Shown: in pieces, positions 42,913 to 49,724 of the stretch
Layout of the letters: the number at the start of each line of letters is the position of its first letter
Numbering within the stretch: position 1 is the stretch's first letter
NCBI GenBank assembly: GCA_903912525.1
Contig: CAIWHK010000006.1
Coordinates: 62,001-126,000, forward strand
Reading direction: 5' to 3'
From: an uncultured bacterium
Lineage (GTDB): Bacteria; Krumholzibacteriota; Krumholzibacteriia; LZORAL124-64-63
DNA: 64,000 nt
Notes under the pieces: generated by a model
Told to the model about the DNA's origin: nothing
The model's input: the letters and a program-made list of their open reading frames with translations, nothing else
The model's database searches: none
Translations under genes and position numbers: made by a program

Positions 42913-43883
42913 ACAGCGGGCTGCTGCTGGTCGATAAGCCGGCGGGTGTCACCTCGCACTCCGTGGCGGCGCGCGTCCTGCACGCGATCGCCGACGACTT
43001 CCCCGACCTGCGCGCCCGCAAGAAGCGGGGCGGCGGCCCGGCCACCATGCGTTTCCGCACCGGCCACGCCGGCACGCTCGACCCGCTGGCCACCGGCCTG
43101 CTGCTGGTGCTGCTGGGGCGCGGCAGCCGCCTGACCCCGTTCCTGGTCGGCCTGGACAAGACCTACCTGGCCACGATCCGCTTCGGCGCTTCCACCGACA
43201 CGCTCGACGCCGACGGCGAGGTCACCGCCACGGCGCCGCCGCCGGCTGCGGCCGACGACGTGTTTGCTGTGCTCGACCGCTTCACCGGACCCATCCTGCA
43301 GGTGCCACCCATCTACAGCGCGCTCAAACGCGACGGCAAGACGCTGCACCGCGAGGCGCGCGCCGGCCATGAGGTGGCCGAGCCCGAGCCGCGGCCGGTG
43401 ACCATCCACGGGCTGCGCGTCGTCGCGGCGCGCTGGGACCTGCCGCTGCCGGAACTCGACCTCGAAGTGGATTGCTCGAGCGGCACCTACGTGCGCTCTT
43501 TGGCGCGCGACCTGGCGCTGGCCGCCGGCTCGCTGGGGCACCTGGGCGCGCTGCGGCGCACCGTCGTCGGTCCGTTCGATGTCGCCAACGCCTTCACCGG
43601 CGTGATGGAGGCCCGCGGCGCCGACATGGTGCAGGCCGCCATCCCGCTCGGCCGCGCGCTGCCACACCTGCCGCAGGTGACACTGGATGCCGCTGTCGCC
43701 GCTGCGGTGCGGCAAGGCTGCCAGCCCGACGCTTCGTGGCTGGTTGGCGTCGGCGAGGCGCCGCGCGCCGCGTTGCTGGCCCCGGACGGGGATCTGGTGG
43801 CGGTGGCCGGCCGGATCGAGGATGATGGCTGGCGACTGGAAACCGTGGTGCCGGCCCCGGGAGGCGACCCGTCGTGCGGATGA
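42909..43883 (+). CDS. truB: tRNA pseudouridine(55) synthase TruB
   Basis: TruB makes pseudouridine 55 in the T-loop of tRNAs. The 324 residues include the N-terminal LLLVDKPAGVTSHSV, the catalytic loop GHAGTLDPLATGLL with its aspartate, KTYLATIRFGASTDTLDADGEV, the QVPPIYSALKRDGK motif and CSSGTYVRSLARDL. A short insertion (ARKKRGGGPATM) precedes the catalytic loop. The ATG overlaps the rbfA fusion stop (ATGA), and the 3' end overlaps ribF by 10 bp. Confidence 0.95.
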   Translation: MNSGLLLVDKPAGVTSHSVAARVLHAIADDFPDLRARKKRGGGPATMRFRTGHAGTLDPLATGLLLVLLGRGSRLTPFLVGLDKTYLATIRFGASTDTLDADGEVTATAPPPAAADDVFAVLDRFTGPILQVPPIYSALKRDGKTLHREARAGHEVAEPEPRPVTIHGLRVVAARWDLPLPELDLEVDCSSGTYVRSLARDLALAAGSLGHLGALRRTVVGPFDVANAFTGVMEARGADMVQAAIPLGRALPHLPQVTLDAAVAAAVRQGCQPDASWLVGVGEAPRAALLAPDGDLVAVAGRIEDDGWRLETVVPAPGGDPSCG

Positions 43884-44959
43884 TCCGCCTGAGCGAAAAG
43901 TACGTCGACGAGCTGATCGAGGGTCGCATCGGCCACCGCGGCCCGCACCTGCCGAGCAGCGCGCTGGCCGTCGGCTCGTTCGACGGCCTGCACCGCGGCC
44001 ATCAGGAACTGCTGCGCGGCGTGATGGCCGCGCGCGACCGGTTGCACCTGAGCGCCGGCGCCGTGTTCACGTTCACGCGCCATCCCCGCCAGACGCTCGA
44101 CCCGTCCACGACGCCCTTCCTGCTGACTACCTGGCGCGAGAAGCTGGCCGTCCTGAAGGAGCTCGGCTGCGAGACCGTGATCGCCGCCGACTTCTGCCCG
44201 GCCCTGGCGAAACTCGACTACCGCGAGTTCGTCGGCCGCTTCCTGGTCGGGTACCTCGGCATGAAGCACCTCGTTGCCGGCCATGACGTGCACCTGGGCG
44301 CCGGCCGCCACGGCAACGCGCAGACGCTCGGAGCGCTCGGCGCCGAACTCGGCTTCTCTTTGGAAGTGTTCCCGCCGGTGCGCGAGGGCGGCGTCGTCAT
44401 CAGCAGCTCGGCCATCCGCGACGCGGTCACCGCCGGCGACATGAAGCTGGCCGGCGCCATGCTCGGCCGCCCGTACGCGCTGTGGGGTGAAGTGACGCCC
44501 GGCGATCGTCGCGGCCGCGAACTGGGCTACCCGACCGCGAACCTGGTCCCGCTCGACGCGCTGAAGCTGCTGCCGAAGGTCGGCGTCTACGCCGTGCGCG
44601 TGCAGGTGCCGGGCGATGTGGCGCCTATTGGCGGCCCCGGCCAACTGGCGCGCGTCACCGAAGCGTTGCCCGAGGTCGACCGCAACGGCGACCTGCTGAG
44701 CGCCGCGCCCGGTGACTGGGCCGTTTACGGCGGCATGCTCAATTTCGGCTTCGTGCCCACCTTCCACGGCGGCGGCCTGCCCATCCCGCGCATCGAGGCC
44801 AACATCTTCGGCTTCGAGGGCGACCTGCGCGGCCGCAACATCAAGGTCGACTGGGTCGAGCGCCTGCGCGGCGAGACGACGTTCAATGGTGTGGATGAAC
44901 TGAAGGCGCAGTTGGCGCGCGACGGCGACCAGGCGCGGCGGGTGCTGGGGATCGCGTAG
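43874..44959 (+). CDS. ribF: Bifunctional riboflavin kinase/FAD synthetase RibF
   Basis: RibF phosphorylates riboflavin to FMN and adenylates it to FAD. The N-terminal nucleotidyltransferase part has VGSFDGLHRGHQELL (about 33-47), FTRHPRQ and VVISSSAIRDAV; the C-terminal kinase part has YALWGEVTPGDRRGRELGYPTANL, GVYAVRV, the IEANIFGFEGDLRGRNIKVDWVERLRGE block. The 361 residues are a little longer than usual because of an insertion (GDVAPIGGPGQLARVTEALPEVDRNGDLL) in the kinase domain. GTG 43874 is used here; ATG 43880 is equally possible. It is the last gene of the operon, closed by the terminator at 44981. Confidence 0.94.
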   Translation: MRMIRLSEKYVDELIEGRIGHRGPHLPSSALAVGSFDGLHRGHQELLRGVMAARDRLHLSAGAVFTFTRHPRQTLDPSTTPFLLTTWREKLAVLKELGCETVIAADFCPALAKLDYREFVGRFLVGYLGMKHLVAGHDVHLGAGRHGNAQTLGALGAELGFSLEVFPPVREGGVVISSSAIRDAVTAGDMKLAGAMLGRPYALWGEVTPGDRRGRELGYPTANLVPLDALKLLPKVGVYAVRVQVPGDVAPIGGPGQLARVTEALPEVDRNGDLLSAAPGDWAVYGGMLNFGFVPTFHGGGLPIPRIEANIFGFEGDLRGRNIKVDWVERLRGETTFNGVDELKAQLARDGDQARRVLGIA

Positions 44960-44962
44960 GGG

Positions 44963-44980
44963 AGTTGCGCCGGCGGAAGT
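44963..44980. repeat. Degenerate copy of the 18-bp palindrome
   Basis: AGTTGCGCCGGCGGAAGT differs from the consensus at two positions, one in each arm. It lies between the ribF stop and the terminator stem, directly abutting the latter. Confidence 0.7.
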
Positions 44981-45017
44981 GGGACGCGGGGCGGTCGATC
45001 GCCCCGCGTCCCTTTTT
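44981..45017 (+). terminator. Strong intrinsic terminator of the rimP-ribF operon
   Basis: GGGACGCGGGGCG (44981-44993) pairs perfectly over 13 bp with CGCCCCGCGTCCC (45000-45012) around GTCGAT and is followed by TTTTT. It separates ribF from the convergent cupin gene. Confidence 0.93.
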
Positions 45018-45022
45018 CGTGC

Positions 45023-45409
45023 TTAGCCCTTCATCGCGTCGAGCATGTGGTCCATCACATGGGTGTGTTCGTGCTGGGGGCTGAACAGGACGACCTCGGC
45101 ATCGGCCACCACCCGCACGCTGTGGCCGGGCGGCCAGTAGAAGAGGTCGCTTGCCTTGCACGTGTCGCTCTTCCCGTCGGTGTAGGTCACGACGAGTTCA
45201 CCTGCGATCATGTAGCCCCAATGCGGCGCCTGGCAGGCGTCGTCCTTCAGGCCCTTCAGCAACGGCGAGATGTCCAGGCCGGCGGCGAGCGAGAAATACT
45301 CGCCGCCCATCTTCCCGAACCCGGTGGCGTCACCGAACTCGGTGACCTGGCGCGCGACGGCGCCAGGGACGTTGATCTTCGCGGGGATTTGGTCTTTGGC
45401 GATGCGCAT
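45023..45409 (-). CDS. Cupin-domain protein
   Basis: This 128-residue single-domain cupin has APHWGYMIAGELVVTYTDGK (about 60-79), matching the first cupin motif in relaxed form, and FYWPPGHSVRVVADAEVVLFSP (about 90-111) as the second. The metal-binding set seems reduced: one histidine in the first motif and one in the second. It ends with a His-rich segment (PQHEHTHVMDHML). The family includes small metalloenzymes and sensors, so the function is open. It is convergent with ribF; the 222 bp upstream contain no other gene, only a CAATGAAA/TTTCATTG inverted repeat (45497-45522). Confidence 0.75.
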   Translation of the reverse strand: MRIAKDQIPAKINVPGAVARQVTEFGDATGFGKMGGEYFSLAAGLDISPLLKGLKDDACQAPHWGYMIAGELVVTYTDGKSDTCKASDLFYWPPGHSVRVVADAEVVLFSPQHEHTHVMDHMLDAMKG

Positions 45410-45631
45410 GGAGGAAACCTTTCGGTGGGTTCGCTCAGGTTCGAGAGTTTCCGTGGGGGCAATCTACTGCATGGGGCGTGGCCTCGCGCGACATGACAAT
45501 GAAATTGGATGCATTTTCATTGCATGACTGGGCGGGAAGGCTGGGAATTCTTAACCGAATTCGGCGCTTGCGGTTGTGGTTGTGTTTCGCTAACTTTACG
45601 CCGTCACTTTCCTCCCGGAAACGTGGGCCTC

Positions 45632-46714
45632 ATGACCGCCATCCAACTGCCCGATTTCGCCGCCGGCCGCCTCGCCGCGCAGGTCGATGCCTCGTTGCGC
45701 CAATCCCTGGCCGCCTGCGACCGCGCGCGCGAATGCGCCGTGCTGTGGTTCGCCGAGGTTCAACGGCGCGCGCTCTACCGCGAACTCGGCCATCCCAGCC
45801 TGCAGGTGTACGCCACCGAGGCGCTGGGTTTCAGCCCCAACCGTTATTGGCAGTTCAAGCGACTGGCTGATGACCTCGATCGGTTGCCGGTGCTTTGCGA
45901 AGCCGTCGCGGCTGGCGACATCGGCTGGACCAAGGCGCAGCAGGTGGCGCGCGTGGCGACGCCGGCCACGCAAGAGGCGTGGGTGGGCAAGGCGGTGGCC
46001 ACCGGCCGCCGCGAACTGGAGCGCGAGGTTCGGCAGGCGCGGTGCCAGTTGCGCCGGCGCAAGTCGGGGGCGGTGGTGGCGGCGCCCGAGGCCGTTCCGC
46101 CGGCGACCATCACCCTGCGCGCCGACGGCCTGCAACTGGCCCGCTTCGAGGCGCTCATGGAGAGGGTGCGGAAGCTGCGCCTGGCGGACGCCGACGCGGA
46201 TCGCATGGACCTGGTGTTGGCGGGACTGGAGGCGTTGGTGGCGTCGGCGACAGCGGAGGCAACGCACGCCTCGACGCCTCCCGTGCAGGTCGTCGTGCAC
46301 CAGTGCCCCGATTGCGGCGAGGCCGCGGCGGTCACCAGCCGCGGCGAGCAGCGACTTGCGCCGGCGCAAGTGGCGGCCCTCGCCTGCGACGCGCGCGTGC
46401 GCGAACCGGGAAAGCCGAACCGGGCGACGATCCCGCCTTCAACCAGGGCCAAAGTGCTGGCAAGGGATCGGCACCGCTGCACGACGCCCGGCTGCGGCGC
46501 GACGCGGTTCCTGGAGGTGCATCACGTGGTGGCGCGGGCGGACGGGGGCGGCAACGACATGGAGAACCTGGTCACGTTGTGCTCGCGGTGCCATCGGCAT
46601 CGGCATGAACACGGGAGCGCGACTTGCGCCGGCGCAAGTCGCAATGCATCACGTCACGGCGCGCCCGCGCCGCGGCCGGAATCGGCTACGGTCAGCCGGA
46701 CATCAAAGCGATAA
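45632..46714 (+). CDS. HNH endonuclease (DUF222-like) carrying three copies of the palindrome
   Basis: The 360-residue protein has an N-terminal helical region of the kind found in DUF222/13E12-type proteins (ARECAVLWFAEVQRRALYRELGHPSLQVYATEALGFS), a CPDCG pair near residue 227 and a C-terminal HNH nuclease domain: STRAKVLARDRHRCTTPGCG, FLEVHHVVARADGGGNDMENLVTLCSRCHRHRHEHG. The HH, N and H metal and catalytic residues are present. Three palindrome copies lie inside the gene, at codons 139, 241 and 331, each in a different frame and read as LRRRKS, LAPAQV and TCAGAS. The third comes right after the HNH domain. The last 61 bp overlap the convergent methyltransferase gene. Biological target unknown. 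Confidence 0.83.
   Translation: MTAIQLPDFAAGRLAAQVDASLRQSLAACDRARECAVLWFAEVQRRALYRELGHPSLQVYATEALGFSPNRYWQFKRLADDLDRLPVLCEAVAAGDIGWTKAQQVARVATPATQEAWVGKAVATGRRELEREVRQARCQLRRRKSGAVVAAPEAVPPATITLRADGLQLARFEALMERVRKLRLADADADRMDLVLAGLEALVASATAEATHASTPPVQVVVHQCPDCGEAAAVTSRGEQRLAPAQVAALACDARVREPGKPNRATIPPSTRAKVLARDRHRCTTPGCGATRFLEVHHVVARADGGGNDMENLVTLCSRCHRHRHEHGSATCAGASRNASRHGAPAPRPESATVSRTSKR
46047..46064. repeat. Near-perfect palindrome copy inside the HNH gene (first)
   Basis: AGTTGCGCCGGCGCAAGT, one mismatch from consensus, begins at the second base of a codon and is read as QLRRRKS. It falls in a linker between the N-terminal helical region and the middle of the protein. Confidence 0.88.
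46354..46371. repeat. Perfect palindrome copy inside the HNH gene (second)
   Basis: An exact copy begins at the third base of a codon and is read as RLAPAQV. It lies between the CPDCG pair and the HNH domain. Confidence 0.92.
46622..46639. repeat. Perfect palindrome copy inside the HNH gene (third)
   Basis: An exact copy begins at the first base of a codon and is read as TCAGAS, immediately after the last HNH histidines and 15 bp before the end of the opposing methyltransferase gene. Confidence 0.92.
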
Positions 46715-47457
46715 GTCGCCGCATCATTGCGGGTGAGTCGCTGCATCGATGCGGGCAGGGCTTTCCGGTCATGGAGTCCGGCCAGGATTTCGGATCGCTC
46801 GATCACCGGATACTCGGCGACCAACCCGGCTTCGGCAAACAGGCGGTCCCACTCGCTCAAGCGCAGTCGGTTCACAAACGAGCTGCGATACCAGGTCATG
46901 GCGTTCCAGAGTCTCGTGCTGAAGGCCATGCAGGTCAACCAGCGCTCCTCCGTGGCGAGGTAGTAGTGATCTCGCAGGTCGACGCGCGCAAAGGCGCTGC
47001 CTCCCGGAGCCAGCACCCGGCGCATCTCATTCACCACGGGCCGGGGATGCCGGACGTGTTCCAGGACATCGCACGAGTACACGGCGTCGAAAGTCTGGTC
47101 GGCGAACGGAAGATGCTTTCCGTCGTACAGTTCGATCTCGATGCCATGTTCTCGCGCCGCGTCCTGTTCGCGATAGCGCTGGATATCCAGGCCCACTGCG
47201 CGCGAGGCGCCGGCAGCGCGCATCGCCAGCAGCACGTGCGGCGTCTGGCCGGGGCCGAGTTCGAGAATCCGCTTGCCGACAAACGCATCGGTTCCGCCGG
47301 ATCCTGCGTATCGCGAGATGGTGTCCGTGACACCCTCGTCGTCGCCGTTGCGGCCGGTATGGTGAAAACGAGACAGGACATTGCGCACAGGGGGCACGGC
47401 CATCAGGGCGTTCTGGGCGATATGGCGCATCACGTGCAAAATGGGAACCTCTCTCAA
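46654..47457 (-). CDS. SAM-dependent methyltransferase (class I, methyltransf_11 type)
   Basis: The 267-residue protein has SAM motif I KRILELGPGQTPHVLLAM (about 62-79), the acidic residue in VGLDIQRYRE, motif II/III YDGKHLPFADQTFDAVYSCDVLEHV and APGGSAFARVDLRDH. The C-terminal part (WYRSSFVNRLRLSEWDRLFAEAGL) is typical of sugar- or lipid-modifying methyltransferases in polysaccharide regions. It lies next to a Gfo/Idh-family gene on the same strand with 19 bp between. The 3' end overlaps the HNH gene by 61 bp, tail to tail. Confidence 0.85.
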   Translation of the reverse strand: MREVPILHVMRHIAQNALMAVPPVRNVLSRFHHTGRNGDDEGVTDTISRYAGSGGTDAFVGKRILELGPGQTPHVLLAMRAAGASRAVGLDIQRYREQDAAREHGIEIELYDGKHLPFADQTFDAVYSCDVLEHVRHPRPVVNEMRRVLAPGGSAFARVDLRDHYYLATEERWLTCMAFSTRLWNAMTWYRSSFVNRLRLSEWDRLFAEAGLVAEYPVIERSEILAGLHDRKALPASMQRLTRNDAATYRFDVRLTVADSGRGAGAP

Positions 47458-47476
47458 CAGGGTTGATTGGCCGAAT

Positions 47477-48424
47477 TCAACTCAATTCCTGCCTCGCCAT
47501 CGCCGCCCGGATCGCCAGCGCCACCGCGATGGCCTCGCGCCCCGCCGACGCCGGCACTTCCACCGCGCGCTCGCCACTGACGGCCGCCACGAACGACGCG
47601 ATCTCCTCGAGCAACGGGTCGCACGCCGGGTGCTGCACCACCTGCGGCACCGGCGTCAGCGGCAGCGAGCCGTCGGGGCCGCGCGAGACGACAACGTTCT
47701 CGCGCGTCGCGCAGTCGGCCGCGGCGTAGCCGCCGTCGCTGAACACGCGCACCTTGCGCATGTCCTTCAGCGAGACGCGGCTGGCCGTCAGGTTGGCCGT
47801 CGCGCCGCCGGCGAACTCGAGGCGGGCGTTGGCGATGTCGACGTGGTCGGTCAGCACGTGCGTGCCCGAGGCGCGCACTTCCCGGACGGGCTTGCCGATC
47901 AGGTGCAGGACGATGTCGATGTCGTGGATCATGAGGTCCATCACCACGTCGACGTCGGTGGCGCGCGCCTTGAAGGCGCCCAGGCGGTGCGACTCGATGA
48001 AGCGGGGGTGGGGCGCGTGCTCGCGCAGGAAGCGGATGGCGGGGTTGAAGCGCTCGAGGAACCCGGGCTGCAGGATGAGGCCGCGGGCGGCCGCGGTGGC
48101 CTCCAGCTCGGCGGCCTGGGCGACGTCGCCGGTGACGGGCTTTTCCAGCAGGACATGGATTCCGCGCGCCAGCAGGTCGGCCGTGGTGGCGAAGTGGGCC
48201 TCGTTGGGCGTCACGACCGAGGCCAGGTCCAGGGATACTGGCACCTGGTCCAAGGATGAGCAGGCGTGGGGGGCGCCTGTCTCGTCAGCGACCGCCCGGG
48301 CGCGGTCCAGGTCGACATCGACGACGGCGACCAGATCGACCCCGGCCAAAGAAGCGTACTTCTGGGCGTGGAATCGGCCGAGATAGCCGGCTCCGACGAC
48401 CGCAGCCTTAAGTGGTGTGTTCAT
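47477..48424 (-). CDS. Gfo/Idh/MocA-family NAD(P)-dependent oxidoreductase
   Basis: The 315-residue protein starts with the Rossmann motif AAVVGAGYLGRFHAQKY, followed by VVTPNEAHFATTADLLARGIHVLLEKPVTGDVAQA, where EKP is the family hallmark and its lysine is catalytic. The second domain has DVVMDLMIHDIDIVLHLIG, the usual D-x-x-x-H-D motif. Relatives include sugar-nucleotide dehydrogenases such as UDP-GlcNAc 3-dehydrogenases of lipid A or O-antigen pathways; the neighbouring methyltransferase fits such a role. ATG 48424 is chosen because the Rossmann fold begins there. The gene is divergent from the PAS protein gene. Confidence 0.88.
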   Translation of the reverse strand: MNTPLKAAVVGAGYLGRFHAQKYASLAGVDLVAVVDVDLDRARAVADETGAPHACSSLDQVPVSLDLASVVTPNEAHFATTADLLARGIHVLLEKPVTGDVAQAAELEATAAARGLILQPGFLERFNPAIRFLREHAPHPRFIESHRLGAFKARATDVDVVMDLMIHDIDIVLHLIGKPVREVRASGTHVLTDHVDIANARLEFAGGATANLTASRVSLKDMRKVRVFSDGGYAAADCATRENVVVSRGPDGSLPLTPVPQVVQHPACDPLLEEIASFVAAVSGERAVEVPASAGREAIAVALAIRAAMARQELS

Positions 48425-48543
48425 GGGGCGATTGTAGCTTTCCGGGCACGGCAATTGCCAACACTATCCTGGCCTTGCAACGCACCTGACGACCACTTTT
48501 GGGGAATTTCGGCGGGGCGTTTGCGTTTTGCACAGAGAAAATA

Positions 48544-48584
48544 GCGGATGAAGCAATAAGGATCTCGCTTATTGCTCCGTCCGC
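48544..48584. promoter_or_regulatory. Long dyad between the oxidoreductase and PAS genes
   Basis: GCGGA-TGA-AGCAATAAG and CTTATTGCT-CCG-TCCGC form a 9-bp and a 5-bp stem separated by a 3x3 interior loop, around GATCTCG. The dyad lies in the 215-bp divergent region, about 55 bp upstream of the PAS gene start. It could be an operator or a leader structure; no T run follows. Confidence 0.45.
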
Positions 48585-48639
48585 GGTTATCCTCAGTGGA
48601 GTCTTTTCAGTTCGCTCAGGGACCAGACAGGGGACGGCG

Positions 48640-49647
48640 ATGACACCGGGAGCTCGTGGACAGGGTGGCGCTGCGGACATGATGGGGGCGGCGTCCGTGG
48701 TGGGCGACGAGAATTTCCGCGCGCTTGTCGAGTGCATCTCCGACATCGTCATGATCGGCGATCTCGAAGGCCGCATCATGTATTCCAACCCGGCGACGAC
48801 CGCCGCGCTGGGCTATGACGCCACGGAGTTGAGGGGGATGCACATCCTCGAACTGCATCCTGACTTCGTGCGCGAGGAAGCGGGAAAGATCCTGGCCGAC
48901 ATGTTCGCGGGCGTGCGTGAGTCGTGTCCGCTGCCGCTGTGCCACAAATCCGGCGCCCTGATTCCGGTGGAAACCCGCGTGTGGAAGGGGCGCTGGAACG
49001 GCGCCGAGTGCATCGTGGGGCTGTGCCGCGACCTCAGCCAGGTGCAGGAAGCGTTGCAGAAGTTCGATCGCCTGTTCCGCATGAATCCGGCGCCCATGGC
49101 CGTCAGCAACCTCCCCGACCAGGCCTTCATCGAGGTCAACGACGCCTGGCTCAGGACGCTCGGCTACAGCGAGGAAGAGGTCATCGGGCGGCGCAGCCCC
49201 GACCTGAACCTGTTCGTCGACCATGACGAGCAGCTGCGGGTGGCGACGATGCTGCGGGAGACGGGACGGGTCCGCGACGTCGAACTGCGGGTCCGCGCCA
49301 AGAACGGCCGCATCCTGTTCGGGCTGTTCTCGGGCGAGATCATCGAGAGCCAGGGGAAGTCCTATTTCCTGACCGTCATGAACGACATCACCGAGCGGAA
49401 GAAGATCGAGGCCGAGCGCCACGAGACCATCCGTGAGCTGCGGGCCGCCCTCGGCGAGATCCGTGACCTGCAGGGCATCCTGCCTATCTGCGCCAGCTGC
49501 AAGAAGGTACGTGACGATACGGGGTACTGGGAGCAGGTGGAATCGTACGTCTCCCGGCACACCGGGGCGCAGTTTTCGCACGGTGTCTGCCCCGAGTGCA
49601 TCAAGACCCTGTACCCGGAGTATTCGCGCCAACGCCCCTCGGACTGA
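48640..49647 (+). CDS. Double-PAS sensor protein with C-terminal Cys-rich domain
   Basis: The 335-residue cytoplasmic protein has two PAS domains (about 25-135: LVECISDIVMIGDLEGRIMYSNPATTAALGYDATEL; about 140-265: FRMNPAPMAVSNLPDQAFIEVNDAWLRTLGYSEEEVIG), the second followed by the PAC-type ending FLTVMNDITERKKIEAERHE. A short coiled coil leads to a C-terminal domain with CASCKKVRDDTGYW and GVCPECIKTLYPEY, two Cys-x-x-Cys pairs that probably bind zinc. This ending is common in PAS proteins, but its output is unknown; there is no kinase, GGDEF or DNA-binding domain. ATG 48640 has AGGGGA upstream. The export gene follows after 77 bp. Confidence 0.82.
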   Translation: MTPGARGQGGAADMMGAASVVGDENFRALVECISDIVMIGDLEGRIMYSNPATTAALGYDATELRGMHILELHPDFVREEAGKILADMFAGVRESCPLPLCHKSGALIPVETRVWKGRWNGAECIVGLCRDLSQVQEALQKFDRLFRMNPAPMAVSNLPDQAFIEVNDAWLRTLGYSEEEVIGRRSPDLNLFVDHDEQLRVATMLRETGRVRDVELRVRAKNGRILFGLFSGEIIESQGKSYFLTVMNDITERKKIEAERHETIRELRAALGEIRDLQGILPICASCKKVRDDTGYWEQVESYVSRHTGAQFSHGVCPECIKTLYPEYSRQRPSD

Positions 49648-49654
49648 GGAGCGC

Positions 49655-49683
49655 TTGACCGACCGGTCCCCCTGCGGCATGAT
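49655..49683 (+). promoter_or_regulatory. Predicted promoter of the polysaccharide export operon
   Basis: TTGACC (49655-49660) and CATGAT (49678-49683) are 17 bp apart. Transcription would begin near 49690, giving a leader of about 35 nt before the SLBB exporter gene. Confidence 0.45.
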
Positions 49684-49724
49684 GCCGAAGCCGCGACGGC
49701 AATCGGGCCAGGGAGGGCCCGCCC

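Noticed and set aside
45497-45522. Inverted repeat CAATGAAA/TTTCATTG as an operator for the cupin gene
   Set aside because: It is short, lies about 90 bp from the cupin start and 110 bp from the HNH start, and has no partner site, so no function can be supported.
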